Below are positions 24,994 through 33,774 of a DNA stretch of 41,834 bases, piece after piece. Position numbers and translations under genes: made by a program. The number at the start of each line of letters is the position of its first letter. Within the stretch, counting starts at the first letter, position 1. Source of the stretch: Pedosphaera sp. (GTDB lineage: Bacteria > Verrucomicrobiota > Verrucomicrobiia > Limisphaerales > UBA9464); the NCBI GenBank assembly GCA_009695205.1, contig SIBK01000038.1, positions 1 through 41,834 of the forward strand, written 5' to 3'. Under the pieces are notes generated by a model. The model did no database searches. It had not been told where the DNA came from and was given only the letters and a program-made list of their open reading frames with translations.

Positions 24994-27102
24994 CTATCGA
25001 GCTGCCCAGTCAAGGGCCTCCTGAACGATCGACGGCGTGAGCGTCAACGGAAGGACGCGCGGTTCCAGCGCCGGATTGCTGGAATAAACCAGTACCAATG
25101 GGACACCATTGCGCCCGTACCGCCGGAGCTCGGCGGCAATGGCGGCATCCTCGTCCGTAAAATCCCCTTCCAGCAGCACCGCATTGATCGCCTTCACCTT
25201 CGCGATCGTTCCGGCAATATTGATACTGGTTGCCTTGTTCACCTTACAGTTCAGGCAAGTGTCGGCAGTAAAATCCACGAGAACGGGCCGACCTCCCTTT
25301 CGAGCCTCTTCAAGCGCCACCTTGCTCCAGCGCCCCCAATCGAGCGCAGAGTGCTTGCGGGCGGCAGCCGGTGTTCTCCAATCGAGCTGCTTTTCGAGTA
25401 AACCAAAATATCCAACTGCGAGGAGCACCACGCTAACACCCATCCCCCAACCCTGCCGGCGGGTGCTCCGTTGAACAAATTCGCCCCAGACCCAAACCGC
25501 AGCCGCAAGAACGACCAAAAAAAGGCCAAACCACAGTACGCCGCTCTCCCCCATTCGCGTTGCCGTCGCCCAGAATAACCAGACTGCCGTGGCGAGCATG
25601 GGAAAACCCATCGCATGCTTGAACCGCACCATCCAGTAGCCAGGACGGGGAATCCATTTCAACCATGCCGGATTCCAGCACAGGAGCACGAATGGCGACG
25701 CAAGACCTGCGCCAATCGCGGCGAAAAAGAGCAAGATGACCCAAGCTGGTTGCGATAGAGCAAACGCCACGGCCGGCGCAAGAAATGGGGCCGTGCAGGG
25801 AGTGGCCAACAAGGCGGCCAACACTCCATTAAAAAATGCCCCGCTGGCGCCCTCCTTGGAAGTGAAAACAAATGCTCTATCGGTGGTTCTCCGATCCAGG
25901 GTCACATCGAAGACTCCGAATAAATTCAGTGCAACCAATGTGATGAGCGTGGTGATGATCACTCGAAAAATTGGGTTCTGGAACGGGGCATTCCAGTTGG
26001 CGAAATGGCCGGCATGCTGGATTGAAATGGCCACACCTGCCAAAACCAGGAAGGAAACCATTACACCCAGTCCGTAAATCAAACCCATCTGACGGACGCG
26101 TCCCGGAGCTTGCTTCGCCTGGTTCACGAACCCCAGCACCTTGAGCGCCAGGACCGGCAGGACACACGGCATAATGTTCAACAGCAGTCCCCCAATAAAG
26201 GCCGACAACAACTGAAAGAGCAGCGCACCCATCGTGGCAGGAATCGCCGAAGCCGTGGGCCCGGAAGCGCTGCTCCCCGTGGACGGGTCAGACATCTCAA
26301 TCGGCGCAAGCGCTTCGCGTCCGATTCGAACTCCCGTCGAAGCTTGATCGATGACCAGACCCGCGACCTGCGTCGGCCACCCACCATCAATCGGGACGGC
26401 AGATTTCCTGAATCGAACCCATCCATCCCTCGGGGGTAGCGTCTCCGTCTTGGCCGCCTCCGCGAATCCCTTTGCCTTATATGGGAAAAAATCAGCGGCT
26501 CTCGAATCGTTCACTTCGACGACGACGGGGCGTTGCTCTGTCGTTCCGGCCCCCTCCCAGTAGGCTCTGACTAGGCCTGGCGTTGCCTTGGAAGGAAGCG
26601 CCGCTCGTGCCGCAGTCAACCATTTGGAATCCGTTTCATCCCGGCGGGTAACACCCACCATAATCCGCGACACGAGGTTGGTGCTCGCTTGGATGCATTC
26701 CTTTTTGCATTCCTGCCATCGGATTCGCACTCGGACGTCACGATCTCCGCTGCTCGCGCCTGAAGACACCGTCAGTGGCACAAGGAGCGTTACATTGCCG
26801 AAGTAGACAAACGTGGCGAAGCCTGCTTCAGTAAATTTCTCCGGCACGGGCCAGAGAATTCCTCCTGCGCTCACACCCTCAGGCAACGTCCAGTCTAGCT
26901 TGATCTCACTTCCGGAGTCGCCTGGGTTCTGCCAATACACGTGCCATTCCGGCTCCATTTTCAGTTGGACACCCACCATAAAGGTATCCCCGGCCTTAAC
27001 CTCCTTCGCTTCGACTTGGAGTTGCACGTCCGTATGGAACTGAGCAGCGAGGAATCCGGCGGAGATCCAGAAAAGGCCGAAAGCAAGAAGGAGGCGTTTC
27101 AT
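24994..27102 (-). CDS. Thiol:disulfide interchange protein, DsbD/ScsB-like
   Basis: This 702-residue inner-membrane protein moves electrons from cytoplasmic thioredoxin to the periplasm. After a signal peptide (LLLAFGLFWISAGFLAAQ) comes a periplasmic N-terminal domain of the ScsB/DsbD type (MEPEWHVYWQNPGDSG, cysteines in WQECKKECIQ near 131-140). A CcdA-like membrane region of about eight helices follows (GGLLLNIMPCVLPVLALK, ATPCTAPFLAPAV, both with the redox cysteine-proline). The C-terminal thioredoxin domain has ALVDFTADTCLNCKVNK-like sequence, with CLNC near residue 616. All three cysteine pairs appear present, so an active relay is expected. glgC lies 75 bases downstream without obvious link. 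Confidence 0.93.
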   Translation of the reverse strand: MKRLLLAFGLFWISAGFLAAQFHTDVQLQVEAKEVKAGDTFMVGVQLKMEPEWHVYWQNPGDSGSEIKLDWTLPEGVSAGGILWPVPEKFTEAGFATFVYFGNVTLLVPLTVSSGASSGDRDVRVRIRWQECKKECIQASTNLVSRIMVGVTRRDETDSKWLTAARAALPSKATPGLVRAYWEGAGTTEQRPVVVEVNDSRAADFFPYKAKGFAEAAKTETLPPRDGWVRFRKSAVPIDGGWPTQVAGLVIDQASTGVRIGREALAPIEMSDPSTGSSASGPTASAIPATMGALLFQLLSAFIGGLLLNIMPCVLPVLALKVLGFVNQAKQAPGRVRQMGLIYGLGVMVSFLVLAGVAISIQHAGHFANWNAPFQNPIFRVIITTLITLVALNLFGVFDVTLDRRTTDRAFVFTSKEGASGAFFNGVLAALLATPCTAPFLAPAVAFALSQPAWVILLFFAAIGAGLASPFVLLCWNPAWLKWIPRPGYWMVRFKHAMGFPMLATAVWLFWATATRMGESGVLWFGLFLVVLAAAVWVWGEFVQRSTRRQGWGMGVSVVLLAVGYFGLLEKQLDWRTPAAARKHSALDWGRWSKVALEEARKGGRPVLVDFTADTCLNCKVNKATSINIAGTIAKVKAINAVLLEGDFTDEDAAIAAELRRYGRNGVPLVLVYSSNPALEPRVLPLTLTPSIVQEALDWAAR

Positions 27103-27170
27103 TAAACAAATGACCGTTCAGAAAAAGAATGCGGCCCGTGCTGCAACCTAAACGATCAAGCCAAAAAAAT

Positions 27171-27203
27171 CAAAAAGGGCGCAGCAATCAAGCTGCGCCC
27201 TTC
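27171..27203 (-). terminator. Rho-independent terminator of the PEP-CTERM gene
   Basis: Read on the minus strand, a GC-rich stem (arms around GGGCGCAGC and GCTGCGCCC, loop about TTGATT) is followed by a T run. It begins about 25 bases beyond the stop of the PEP-CTERM gene. Exact stem ends are approximate. Confidence 0.85.
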
Positions 27204-27227
27204 AGAAATCAGATTACCGATCCAGTC

Positions 27228-27872
27228 CTACTTCCGAAAGCGGCGGATAGCAACCATCGCAAACGCGCCAATACCAAGCAGTGCGTACGTTGAAGGCTCC
27301 GGAACGGCGGTGACTTGAGCGGCGAAGTTAGCAACTTTACCCAGCCCAGCCTTCTGCAAACTCCAGATGCTTCCGTTCTTCACCCAAAAATCGTTACCGC
27401 TCTGTCCCACAGTCGGCTTGTCATAAAGGAGAATCCCCGCCTCGTTATCGCCGCCAATCCCATTAAAGGAAACCGTCCACGTAGCGCGATCATTCGGGAG
27501 GCGGAGGCCCGTGCCACCCAAACTCAAGGTGATAACATTGTACTCATTCAGCTTGTTCTTCTGAATATCGAATGCGGGACTGTTGTACAGCAGCGTTTTG
27601 GGAGCTCCTGCAGCCCCGTCATTCGAGTAAATCCGGAACCTTGCCCCGTCTTTTAGATCGTAGTTGGATACGTAGTCAAAACGGAAGGTCTGGACAAAGC
27701 GAGAACCTCCAACAGGCACTATTTCGTCTCCGTATTCACCGCCGAGCCCGATAATCGCATGCTGATCAGCGGCGGGATCGACGTTGCTGTAAATGGTTTG
27801 GGCGGCGCTCGCCGCGCCGAAGCTTGCCAAGGCGGCAGCTACTGCGATCGGGAAAATTTGGATTTTGGTCAT
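27228..27872 (-). CDS. PEP-CTERM sorted exported protein
   Basis: This 214-residue protein has a signal peptide (IQIFPIAVAAALASFGAASAAQ) and the full PEP-CTERM tail: VPEPSTYALLG near residues 190-200, a hydrophobic helix and the basic RRFRK end. The tail is recognised and cleaved by an exosortase during export to the surface or into exopolysaccharide. The body is a small beta-rich domain (FVQTFRFDYVS, FRIYSNDGAAGAPKTLL, TWTVSFNGIGG) of the type found in many PEP-CTERM proteins with no known catalytic role. It is a single-gene unit with its own terminator and a candidate promoter. The exosortase is not in the window. Confidence 0.93.
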   Translation of the reverse strand: MTKIQIFPIAVAAALASFGAASAAQTIYSNVDPAADQHAIIGLGGEYGDEIVPVGGSRFVQTFRFDYVSNYDLKDGARFRIYSNDGAAGAPKTLLYNSPAFDIQKNKLNEYNVITLSLGGTGLRLPNDRATWTVSFNGIGGDNEAGILLYDKPTVGQSGNDFWVKNGSIWSLQKAGLGKVANFAAQVTAVPEPSTYALLGIGAFAMVAIRRFRK

Positions 27873-28329
27873 AGGTTTCTGCCTTCTGTGTGCAGTTCCG
27901 ATTGATTTCGTACGTGAGTTAACCGGATGAACAATTCTGCGTCAAGCCTTTATCGAAAAATATTCACCTTATTTCTTCCGCCAAATCTCTTGAGCCTCAG
28001 CTGCCATAAAAGCGAGCTGATATGTCTGCAGATTCTACAACTTTACTATCTGTTAAATCATTTATCTAAAGGCTGTTACAACAATCAGTTGACTGCTGAA
28101 ACAAACACTTCTCCACCGAGCCAACCTCGTTCAGGAAGTGAGTCCCTCCGGGAAAATCCTAGAGAATTCCGGTTCTTTCCACCCGCCGCAGAACCATTCT
28201 CCTCCGTCGCTCTTACCCAATTCCCCACCACCAAAGGTTGCCCGAAGGTTACTCATTCTCTATCTGTCTGGTCTCCGGGGCTAAAACGGCGCTCGGAAAA
28301 CAGCCCCCTACCTGTACCCCGCTCGCCCA
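27873..28329. other. AT-rich 457-base gap between the PEP-CTERM and hflX genes
   Basis: No credible gene is seen; a plus-strand open frame over this area has poor coding character. The part from about 27925 to 28110 is clearly richer in A and T than the surrounding genes. It separates two divergently read genes and contains the promoter region of the PEP-CTERM gene. I found no clear sigma-54 element there. Confidence 0.5.
27917..27945 (-). promoter_or_regulatory. Candidate sigma-70-type promoter of the PEP-CTERM gene
   Basis: Minus strand: TTGACG (27945-27940) and TTAACT (27922-27917) are 17 bases apart, and A/T-rich sequence lies directly upstream of the -35 like an UP element. The -35 matches 5 of 6 consensus bases, the -10 only 3 of 6. 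A start site near 27910 would give a leader of about 40 bases. Confidence 0.4.
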
Positions 28330-29616
28330 TTGAAAGCCCTTCTCCACTCCGCCAACACGCGTGCTGAACGCGTATTCCTCATTGGAGTGGAGCTCAAGGC
28401 CCGCTCGGCCTGGGACGTTCGGGATTGCCTCGATGAACTCGCAGAGCTAACGGCGACCGTCGGGGCGACCGTTGTGGGAGAAGGTGTCCAAAAGCTCGTG
28501 TCACCCGTGCCGGCGACGTACATTGGGTCCGGAAAGGCAGTCGAGTTTGCCCGACACTGCAAGGCGAACGATGTCGATACGGTAATATTCGACGACGAGT
28601 TGTCGGGCGCACAGGGAAGGAATCTTGAAAAGGTCTTCGAATGCCGCGTTGTCGACCGGACCGCCCTGATTCTGGACATTTTCGCCCAGCGAGCCCGCAC
28701 GCGGGAAGGGAAACTTCAAGTTGAACTTGCTCAACTGCAGTACCTTTTGCCCCGACTTACCCGATTCTGGACTCACCTTTCACGGCAGCGCGGAGGTCTG
28801 GGAGCCATTGGGGGTGAAGGAGAGTCCCAGCTCGAGGCCGACCGTCGCAAGACCCAAGAGCGAATCGAAAAAATCCAGGACGAACTGGCGATTGTTTGCC
28901 GGCAACGTTCCACCCGCCGAGCCGGGCGCCGAAGACACCCATGGCCGCTGGCCTCCATCGTGGGCTACACCAACGCCGGGAAATCAACACTTCTCAACGC
29001 CCTCACGGGTTCTGAAGTGGCGGCCGAGGATAAACTCTTCGCGACGCTGGATCCGACCACACGACGGCTTCGTTTGCCCACGAATCAGAATGTGCTGCTC
29101 TCCGATACCGTGGGCTTCATCCGGAAATTACCCCACGGGTTGGTCGAATCCTTTAAGGCCACTCTCGAAGAAGTCGTCGAGGCGGAATTGCTGCTCCACG
29201 TCGTGGACGTCAGCCATGCGCATGTCGAAGAGCAGATCCAGGCGGTCAACCAAGTGCTCAAGGAACTCGGAGCAGCCGATAAACCGACCTTGATGGTATT
29301 CAATAAGACCGACCGAGAGGCAGGCTCGGCGGCCGCCGCTCGGTGGATGCCCCAGTTTGTGCGGTCGGTGGCCATTTCTGCCAAAACTGGCGCTGGTTTT
29401 CCCGCCTTGATGGACGAGTTAGGCGCCATGCTGCGGCCGATCCGCGATTTTCTTGAAGTCCAAGTGCCCCACAACGCCACTGCGGTGATCGCCCGGTTGC
29501 ACGCCATCGGCGAGGTTGTCGAGCGAGACTACAGCGGCACGATGGCCCGATTTCGAGTTCGACTCCCGCCCCACGCACGGGCCGAATTCTCTGAATACGT
29601 CGCTGCCGAAACATAA
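28330..29616 (+). CDS. hflX: Ribosome-associated GTPase HflX
   Basis: This 428-residue GTPase splits or rescues stalled ribosomes under stress. The N-terminal HflX domain (ERVFLIGVELKARSAWD, SPVPATYIGSGKAVEF, FDDELSGAQGRNLEK) is followed by the glycine-rich linker LGAIGGEGESQLEADRR and the G domain: G1 GYTNAGKST near residue 212, G3 DTVGFIRKLPH, G4 NKTD. A further C-terminal domain of about 60 residues fits the family. The start is a TTG at 28330 in the frame used; no good ribosome site precedes it, so the exact start is uncertain. It is convergent with the downstream minus-strand gene, 45 bases apart. Confidence 0.94.
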   Translation: MKALLHSANTRAERVFLIGVELKARSAWDVRDCLDELAELTATVGATVVGEGVQKLVSPVPATYIGSGKAVEFARHCKANDVDTVIFDDELSGAQGRNLEKVFECRVVDRTALILDIFAQRARTREGKLQVELAQLQYLLPRLTRFWTHLSRQRGGLGAIGGEGESQLEADRRKTQERIEKIQDELAIVCRQRSTRRAGRRRHPWPLASIVGYTNAGKSTLLNALTGSEVAAEDKLFATLDPTTRRLRLPTNQNVLLSDTVGFIRKLPHGLVESFKATLEEVVEAELLLHVVDVSHAHVEEQIQAVNQVLKELGAADKPTLMVFNKTDREAGSAAAARWMPQFVRSVAISAKTGAGFPALMDELGAMLRPIRDFLEVQVPHNATAVIARLHAIGEVVERDYSGTMARFRVRLPPHARAEFSEYVAAET

Positions 29617-29661
29617 AGCGACCTCATTCGAGACCCAATCTCGTGAACCCAATCCCAGCAG

Positions 29662-31296
29662 TCAGCGCTGCAAAGCATTGGCGACGATCCGGCGGCGGGT
29701 GGCTTCACGATTGGAGGCATCGTGGTATTCCACGGGATTAAAGTCATCGGTTAGCACGATGCCATGCCGCGGATCGATGTTGGGCACGTTGGTCAGGGCC
29801 CACTCATACTGCTGACGTATCATGGGCACGTATCCGGCCAGAAGCCCGGGCGGGATCACCGGTTTGCGTCCCGACACCAATAATGCCGCATAGAAGCACT
29901 TGCCGTCTTCCGTCCGATGCAATGCCACAGTTCCGAAGACGGATTGCAATGTTTGGTACAATGAATTCGCGAAGAAATCCTGACCGGCCTCCGTTTTGGC
30001 AAACGTATTCATGACCAACACACCTTCGGGTTTGAGGACTTTGCCAATTGCGTGAAACGCCTCCTTAGACATCAGGTGTACCGGGGTTGAATCGCCCAAA
30101 AATGCATCCAACACCACACAATCGTATTGCTTAGCGCAGCGCCGCACGTACTGACGCGCATCTCCCTCGTAGACGCGGACCCACGCCGGATTAAAACCAA
30201 AATATTTCGCCGCCAGCGGAATAACCGCTGGATTGATTTCGACAGCGTCCACCTCGGCTCCTTCCCGGGCGAACTGCATCGGAACAATTCCCACACCAAG
30301 CCCGAGGCATAACACCTGATGGATTGCAGGCTGGTACGAGCGCGCGAATCCATTCAGCAGGTACGGGAATGCGGAGAGGCTGATTCCCTGAGTTGGCTCG
30401 TAACTATTCTGCATCAGGTAATCGTTCAAATACATGCGGAGTGTCATTCCGTCTCGCTGGCGGTCAATGACCTGCAATTGTCCGAAGTTCGAATTGGCGA
30501 AGGCGATTTCTCCCAACGCTGCCCGGTGCCGAAGATCCAATCCCACCCCAGCCAATCCTATCGCCCCGCTGAGGCCGCCCAGGATCAGAACAACGGCGAG
30601 TTGGCGGCCTTTCCCCCATAAAACAAAATACGCCACGGCCTCGAATGCCAGGACTAAAACGACCGACATCAGTGTCTTCGAGTTGGGCAACAAGGGCACC
30701 AATACGTAGCCGATCAGAATTGTCCCGACAAAGCTGCCCAACGTGCTGACGGCGCTCAATCGTCCCACATTGCTACCGACCGCGGCCACCGACCTAGTGA
30801 ACACCTGCACCAGGAAGGGGCCGGTCGTGGCGAGCAGCGCGAGCGGCACAAAGAAGAGCACGGCCGAGGCGATCAGGGTGCCGACGGCAAGGCTGGGCAG
30901 GCTCAAGGCGAAATTGGCCACGGGTTCGCAGATCACCAGGCACAACGCCAGCCAGAGGGCGGCTCCGAGAACGGCACCGTAGAGCTTGCGCAAATCCGCC
31001 GATCGATGCACCCAGTTGCCCCCCGCCCAGTATCCAAAGGCAAGCGCCATCAGGGTGACCGCAATCTGGGCCGTCCAGACGAAATGCGATGTCCCCACGT
31101 AGGGCGAGAGCAGCTTTGCTCCGAGAATTTCGACGATCATGATGACCGCGCCATTGATTGCAGCGGTGAGAAAAAGAAAATGTCGAAGCGACGGCGACAA
31201 GTCGGCTTTCGGCACCGATTCATGGGAGAGCACGGGCGTTTCTATGCTTGTTTGATGATCGGAGCAAGAGCGGGGAGAATTCAGACTGCAATTCAT
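29662..31296 (-). CDS. Membrane protein with spermidine-synthase-like methyltransferase-fold domain
   Basis: This 544-residue protein joins an N-terminal membrane part of about seven helices (residues about 38-270, beginning FLFLTAAINGAVIMIVEILGAKLL) to a soluble C-terminal Rossmann domain of the spermidine-synthase type (LCLGLGVGIVPMQFAREG near residue 330, DAVEINPAVI, YEGDARQYVR, DAFLGDSTPVHLMSKEAF). Such fused spermine/spermidine-synthase proteins are common in environmental bacteria and mostly unstudied; aminopropyl transfer is unproven and the fold could methylate or transfer other groups. The lone ATG-type start at 31296 gives a soluble 37-residue lead; a start nearer the first helix is possible. 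Confidence 0.85.
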   Translation of the reverse strand: MNCSLNSPRSCSDHQTSIETPVLSHESVPKADLSPSLRHFLFLTAAINGAVIMIVEILGAKLLSPYVGTSHFVWTAQIAVTLMALAFGYWAGGNWVHRSADLRKLYGAVLGAALWLALCLVICEPVANFALSLPSLAVGTLIASAVLFFVPLALLATTGPFLVQVFTRSVAAVGSNVGRLSAVSTLGSFVGTILIGYVLVPLLPNSKTLMSVVLVLAFEAVAYFVLWGKGRQLAVVLILGGLSGAIGLAGVGLDLRHRAALGEIAFANSNFGQLQVIDRQRDGMTLRMYLNDYLMQNSYEPTQGISLSAFPYLLNGFARSYQPAIHQVLCLGLGVGIVPMQFAREGAEVDAVEINPAVIPLAAKYFGFNPAWVRVYEGDARQYVRRCAKQYDCVVLDAFLGDSTPVHLMSKEAFHAIGKVLKPEGVLVMNTFAKTEAGQDFFANSLYQTLQSVFGTVALHRTEDGKCFYAALLVSGRKPVIPPGLLAGYVPMIRQQYEWALTNVPNIDPRHGIVLTDDFNPVEYHDASNREATRRRIVANALQR

Positions 31297-31393
31297 CTTC
31301 CGGAGTGAGTGAGTTCATTGGAAGAATTGCTCCGGTGAGTAACTCAACGTTGACGACAAGCAATTCCGCCCCGGATGCTCCGCCCCTTCAACT

Positions 31394-32962
31394 ATGGCGA
31401 GAATCGTTCGTGCCCTCCTTTCTGTTTCTGACAAAACCGGCCTTGTCCCATTTGCCCGCACCTTGGCGGCAGTTGGGGTCGAGCTGCTTTCCACAGGCGG
31501 AACCGCCCGCGCCCTACGGGAGGCGGGCCTCACCGTCAAGGACGTCACCGAGCACACCGGATTTCCTGAAATTCTCGATGGTCGCGTAAAGACCCTCCAT
31601 CCGAAGGTGCACGGCGGACTGCTCTACGTCCGCGGCAATCCGGAACACGAATCCACGGTCGCGCAGCACGGCATCTCGCCCATCGACCTCGTGGTGGTGA
31701 ATCTTTACCCCTTTGAACAGACGGTGGCGAAGCGTGGGGTATCGCTACACGATGCCATCGAAAATATCGATATCGGAGGCCCGTCCATGCTTCGGAGCGC
31801 GGCCAAGAATCACGAGAGCGTCACGGTGGTGGTGGACCCCGCCGATTACGCAGCCGTGGCCGCCCAAGTGCAGGAAACGGGAAACACATCGCCGGAGTTA
31901 CGCCGACGTCTCGCCGCAACAGTCTTCGCGAGAACCGCATCGTACGACGCGGCGATTGCAACGTATATGGAAAAGGCCTTCCGTACGGATTCATCGTCCG
32001 ATGAACTGCCAGCCGCGCTCATGATCCGGGCTCCGTTGATCCAACCGCTGCGCTACGGAGAAAATCCCCACCAAAAGGCGGCATTGTATGGTCGATTCCT
32101 TGAATACTTCGAGCAACTGCACGGCAAGGAACTCTCCTACAATAACATCCTCGATTTGACTGCGGCTGTGGCGCTGATGAGTGAATTTGACGGCGAGAAA
32201 CCGACGCTGACGATCCTCAAGCATACCAACCCCTGCGGAGTCGGGCAGGCTGAGGATCTGCACGGTGCCTGGGATCACGCGTTTGCGACGGATCGCCAGG
32301 CTCCGTTCGGCGGCATCATCGCCGTCAATAAATCGTTGGACCTGCCCTGCGCCCAGGCAATCGCCGAAATCTTCAGCGAAGTGATCGTTGCTCCGGATTT
32401 TTCACCAGACGCCCTCGCCCTGTTGCAGCAAAAGAAGAACCTTCGCCTCTTAAAAGTCCGCGGCAACCCGACGGCCGCATCCCCCAGCGACATCCGGAGC
32501 GTCGGCGCGGGATCGTATCTTTGGCAGGAACGGGACTTGCGGAAGACAACGGAGGCGGATTTGAAAGTCGTGACCGACCGGCAGCCCACGGTTGCGGAAC
32601 TGGCCGCCCTGCGGTTTGGATGGAAAGTGGTGAAGCACGTGAAATCCAACGCAATTGTCTACGCGACCAGCGCGCAAGGCATGGGAAGAACGGTGGGCAT
32701 CGGAGCGGGACAGATGAGTCGTGTCGATTCGAGCCGCATCGCGGTTTGGAAGGCGGGGGAAGCTCAGTTGCCCCTTCACGGCAGTGTGGTTTGCAGCGAC
32801 GCATTTTTCCCATTTCCGGACGGACTGATCGCCGCGGCCAACGCGGGAGCAACAGCCGCGATTCAACCAGGTGGGTCCGTTCGAGACGCAGACGTCATTC
32901 GAGCAGCGAATGAGCGAGGAATGGCGATGGTTTTCACGGGCCACCGTCACTTCCGTCATTGA
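31394..32962 (+). CDS. purH: Bifunctional AICAR formyltransferase/IMP cyclohydrolase
   Basis: This enzyme carries out the last two steps of purine synthesis, formylating AICAR and closing the ring to IMP. Its 522 residues are standard. The N-terminal MGS-like cyclohydrolase domain has [28 protein letters not shown] and [15 protein letters not shown]; the AICAR domain has [28 protein letters not shown], the catalytic KHTNPCG and, near the end, [11 protein letters not shown] and [11 protein letters not shown]. The ATG at 31394 fits the family start. It diverges from the preceding minus-strand gene over 97 bases. Confidence 0.97.
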   Translation: MARIVRALLSVSDKTGLVPFARTLAAVGVELLSTGGTARALREAGLTVKDVTEHTGFPEILDGRVKTLHPKVHGGLLYVRGNPEHESTVAQHGISPIDLVVVNLYPFEQTVAKRGVSLHDAIENIDIGGPSMLRSAAKNHESVTVVVDPADYAAVAAQVQETGNTSPELRRRLAATVFARTASYDAAIATYMEKAFRTDSSSDELPAALMIRAPLIQPLRYGENPHQKAALYGRFLEYFEQLHGKELSYNNILDLTAAVALMSEFDGEKPTLTILKHTNPCGVGQAEDLHGAWDHAFATDRQAPFGGIIAVNKSLDLPCAQAIAEIFSEVIVAPDFSPDALALLQQKKNLRLLKVRGNPTAASPSDIRSVGAGSYLWQERDLRKTTEADLKVVTDRQPTVAELAALRFGWKVVKHVKSNAIVYATSAQGMGRTVGIGAGQMSRVDSSRIAVWKAGEAQLPLHGSVVCSDAFFPFPDGLIAAANAGATAAIQPGGSVRDADVIRAANERGMAMVFTGHRHFRH

Positions 32963-32981
32963 GGAAGCGAAAAAAGGAAAT

Positions 32982-33058
32982 TGGTCGGGACGGTGAGATT
33001 TGAACTCACGACCTTCTGAACCCCATTCAGACGCGCTACCAAGCTACGCTACGTCCCG
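32982..33058 (-). tRNA. tRNA-Pro (anticodon GGG)
   Basis: Read on the minus strand, this 77-base cloverleaf has a perfect acceptor stem CGGGACG/CGTCCCG, D-loop with TGGTAGCGC, anticodon stem TCTGA/TCAGA with loop ATGGGGT (anticodon GGG, G37), T-loop GTTCAAATC and an encoded CCA after discriminator A. It decodes CCC and CCU proline codons. It lies 19 bases past the purH stop, on the opposite strand. Confidence 0.97.
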
Positions 33059-33194
33059 ACCAGGTCACCCGTAAGGGCGGGTCCATACTAGTTCGGAGTG
33101 GTCGGGGTTCAATCAATTCTTTTTTTAGGTCAATATCATCGAGAAATTCGCTCTCCACTTGCACTGAGGCAATGCCCCTTGATCTGATCATGCG

Positions 33195-33656
33195 ATGAGG
33201 ACTCGTCTCTGGAATTTGTTCCGTTATTGGCTGCCCGTGCTCGGTTGGATGGCATCGATCTTTGGTTTTTCTACCGACGGATTCTCCGCTCCCCACACGT
33301 CCCGATTCACCCGGCCCTTTCTGCTTTGGCTCAACCCGGACATTTCCGAGGCCTCCATCGAGTTCGCACAGCTGTGCGTCCGAAAAACCGCACACGGCGT
33401 GGAGTACGCAATCCTCGCGGCCCTGCTTTGGCGGGCCCTTTGCCGCCCAAACCATCGTGAAATCCGACCCTGGTCACGGGGAAAAGCATTCACCGCATGG
33501 ACTCTCGCGGTCGGGTACGCACTGTCCGATGAATTTCACCAGACGTTTACAAACACTCGTGAGGGAAACATCCGGGATGTGGCGATCGATTCCGTTGGGG
33601 CATTTTTTGGATTGTTGGTAATCTGGCTCATCGGGCGGGTCTTTCGTCGTTGGTGA
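33195..33656 (+). CDS. VanZ family membrane protein
   Basis: This 153-residue protein has four hydrophobic segments and the VanZ-type pattern: W(L)PVLGWMASIFGFSTDG at the start, then RKTAHGVEYAILAALLWRA, then YALSDEFHQTFTNTREGNIRD with the conserved D-E-x-H-Q, and a final helix after DSVGAFFGLLV. VanZ-like proteins were named from teicoplanin resistance, but most relatives are of unknown function and widespread outside resistance loci. No van genes lie nearby. It is followed by comEC after 118 bases. Confidence 0.85.
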   Translation: MRTRLWNLFRYWLPVLGWMASIFGFSTDGFSAPHTSRFTRPFLLWLNPDISEASIEFAQLCVRKTAHGVEYAILAALLWRALCRPNHREIRPWSRGKAFTAWTLAVGYALSDEFHQTFTNTREGNIRDVAIDSVGAFFGLLVIWLIGRVFRRW

Positions 33657-33774
33657 GTCGACGTTCGAATCGAATCTTAATAATTGAGGAAGCGAGCTCA
33701 GCCGAACACGTTCGGCCCTGCAGTTCTCAGGTCGGTCAAAATAGTGAAACAGACCTCCTGGCTGGGGGGGCAAG

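Noticed and set aside
27990..28020. Possible sigma-54 promoter (TGGCA ... GC) for the PEP-CTERM gene
   Set aside because: The GG and GC elements are 8, not 10, bases apart.
27927..28367. Plus-strand open frame of 146 residues ahead of hflX
   Set aside because: It covers an AT-rich regulatory gap, overlaps the hflX start, has Ser/Pro-rich random composition and no domain pattern.
29629..29643. Shared terminator between hflX and the spermidine-synthase-like gene
   Set aside because: Only a 5-base CGAGA/TCTCG stem without a T run on either side.
33195..33656. Glycopeptide-resistance locus because of VanZ
   Set aside because: No other van genes; VanZ-like proteins are common outside resistance clusters.
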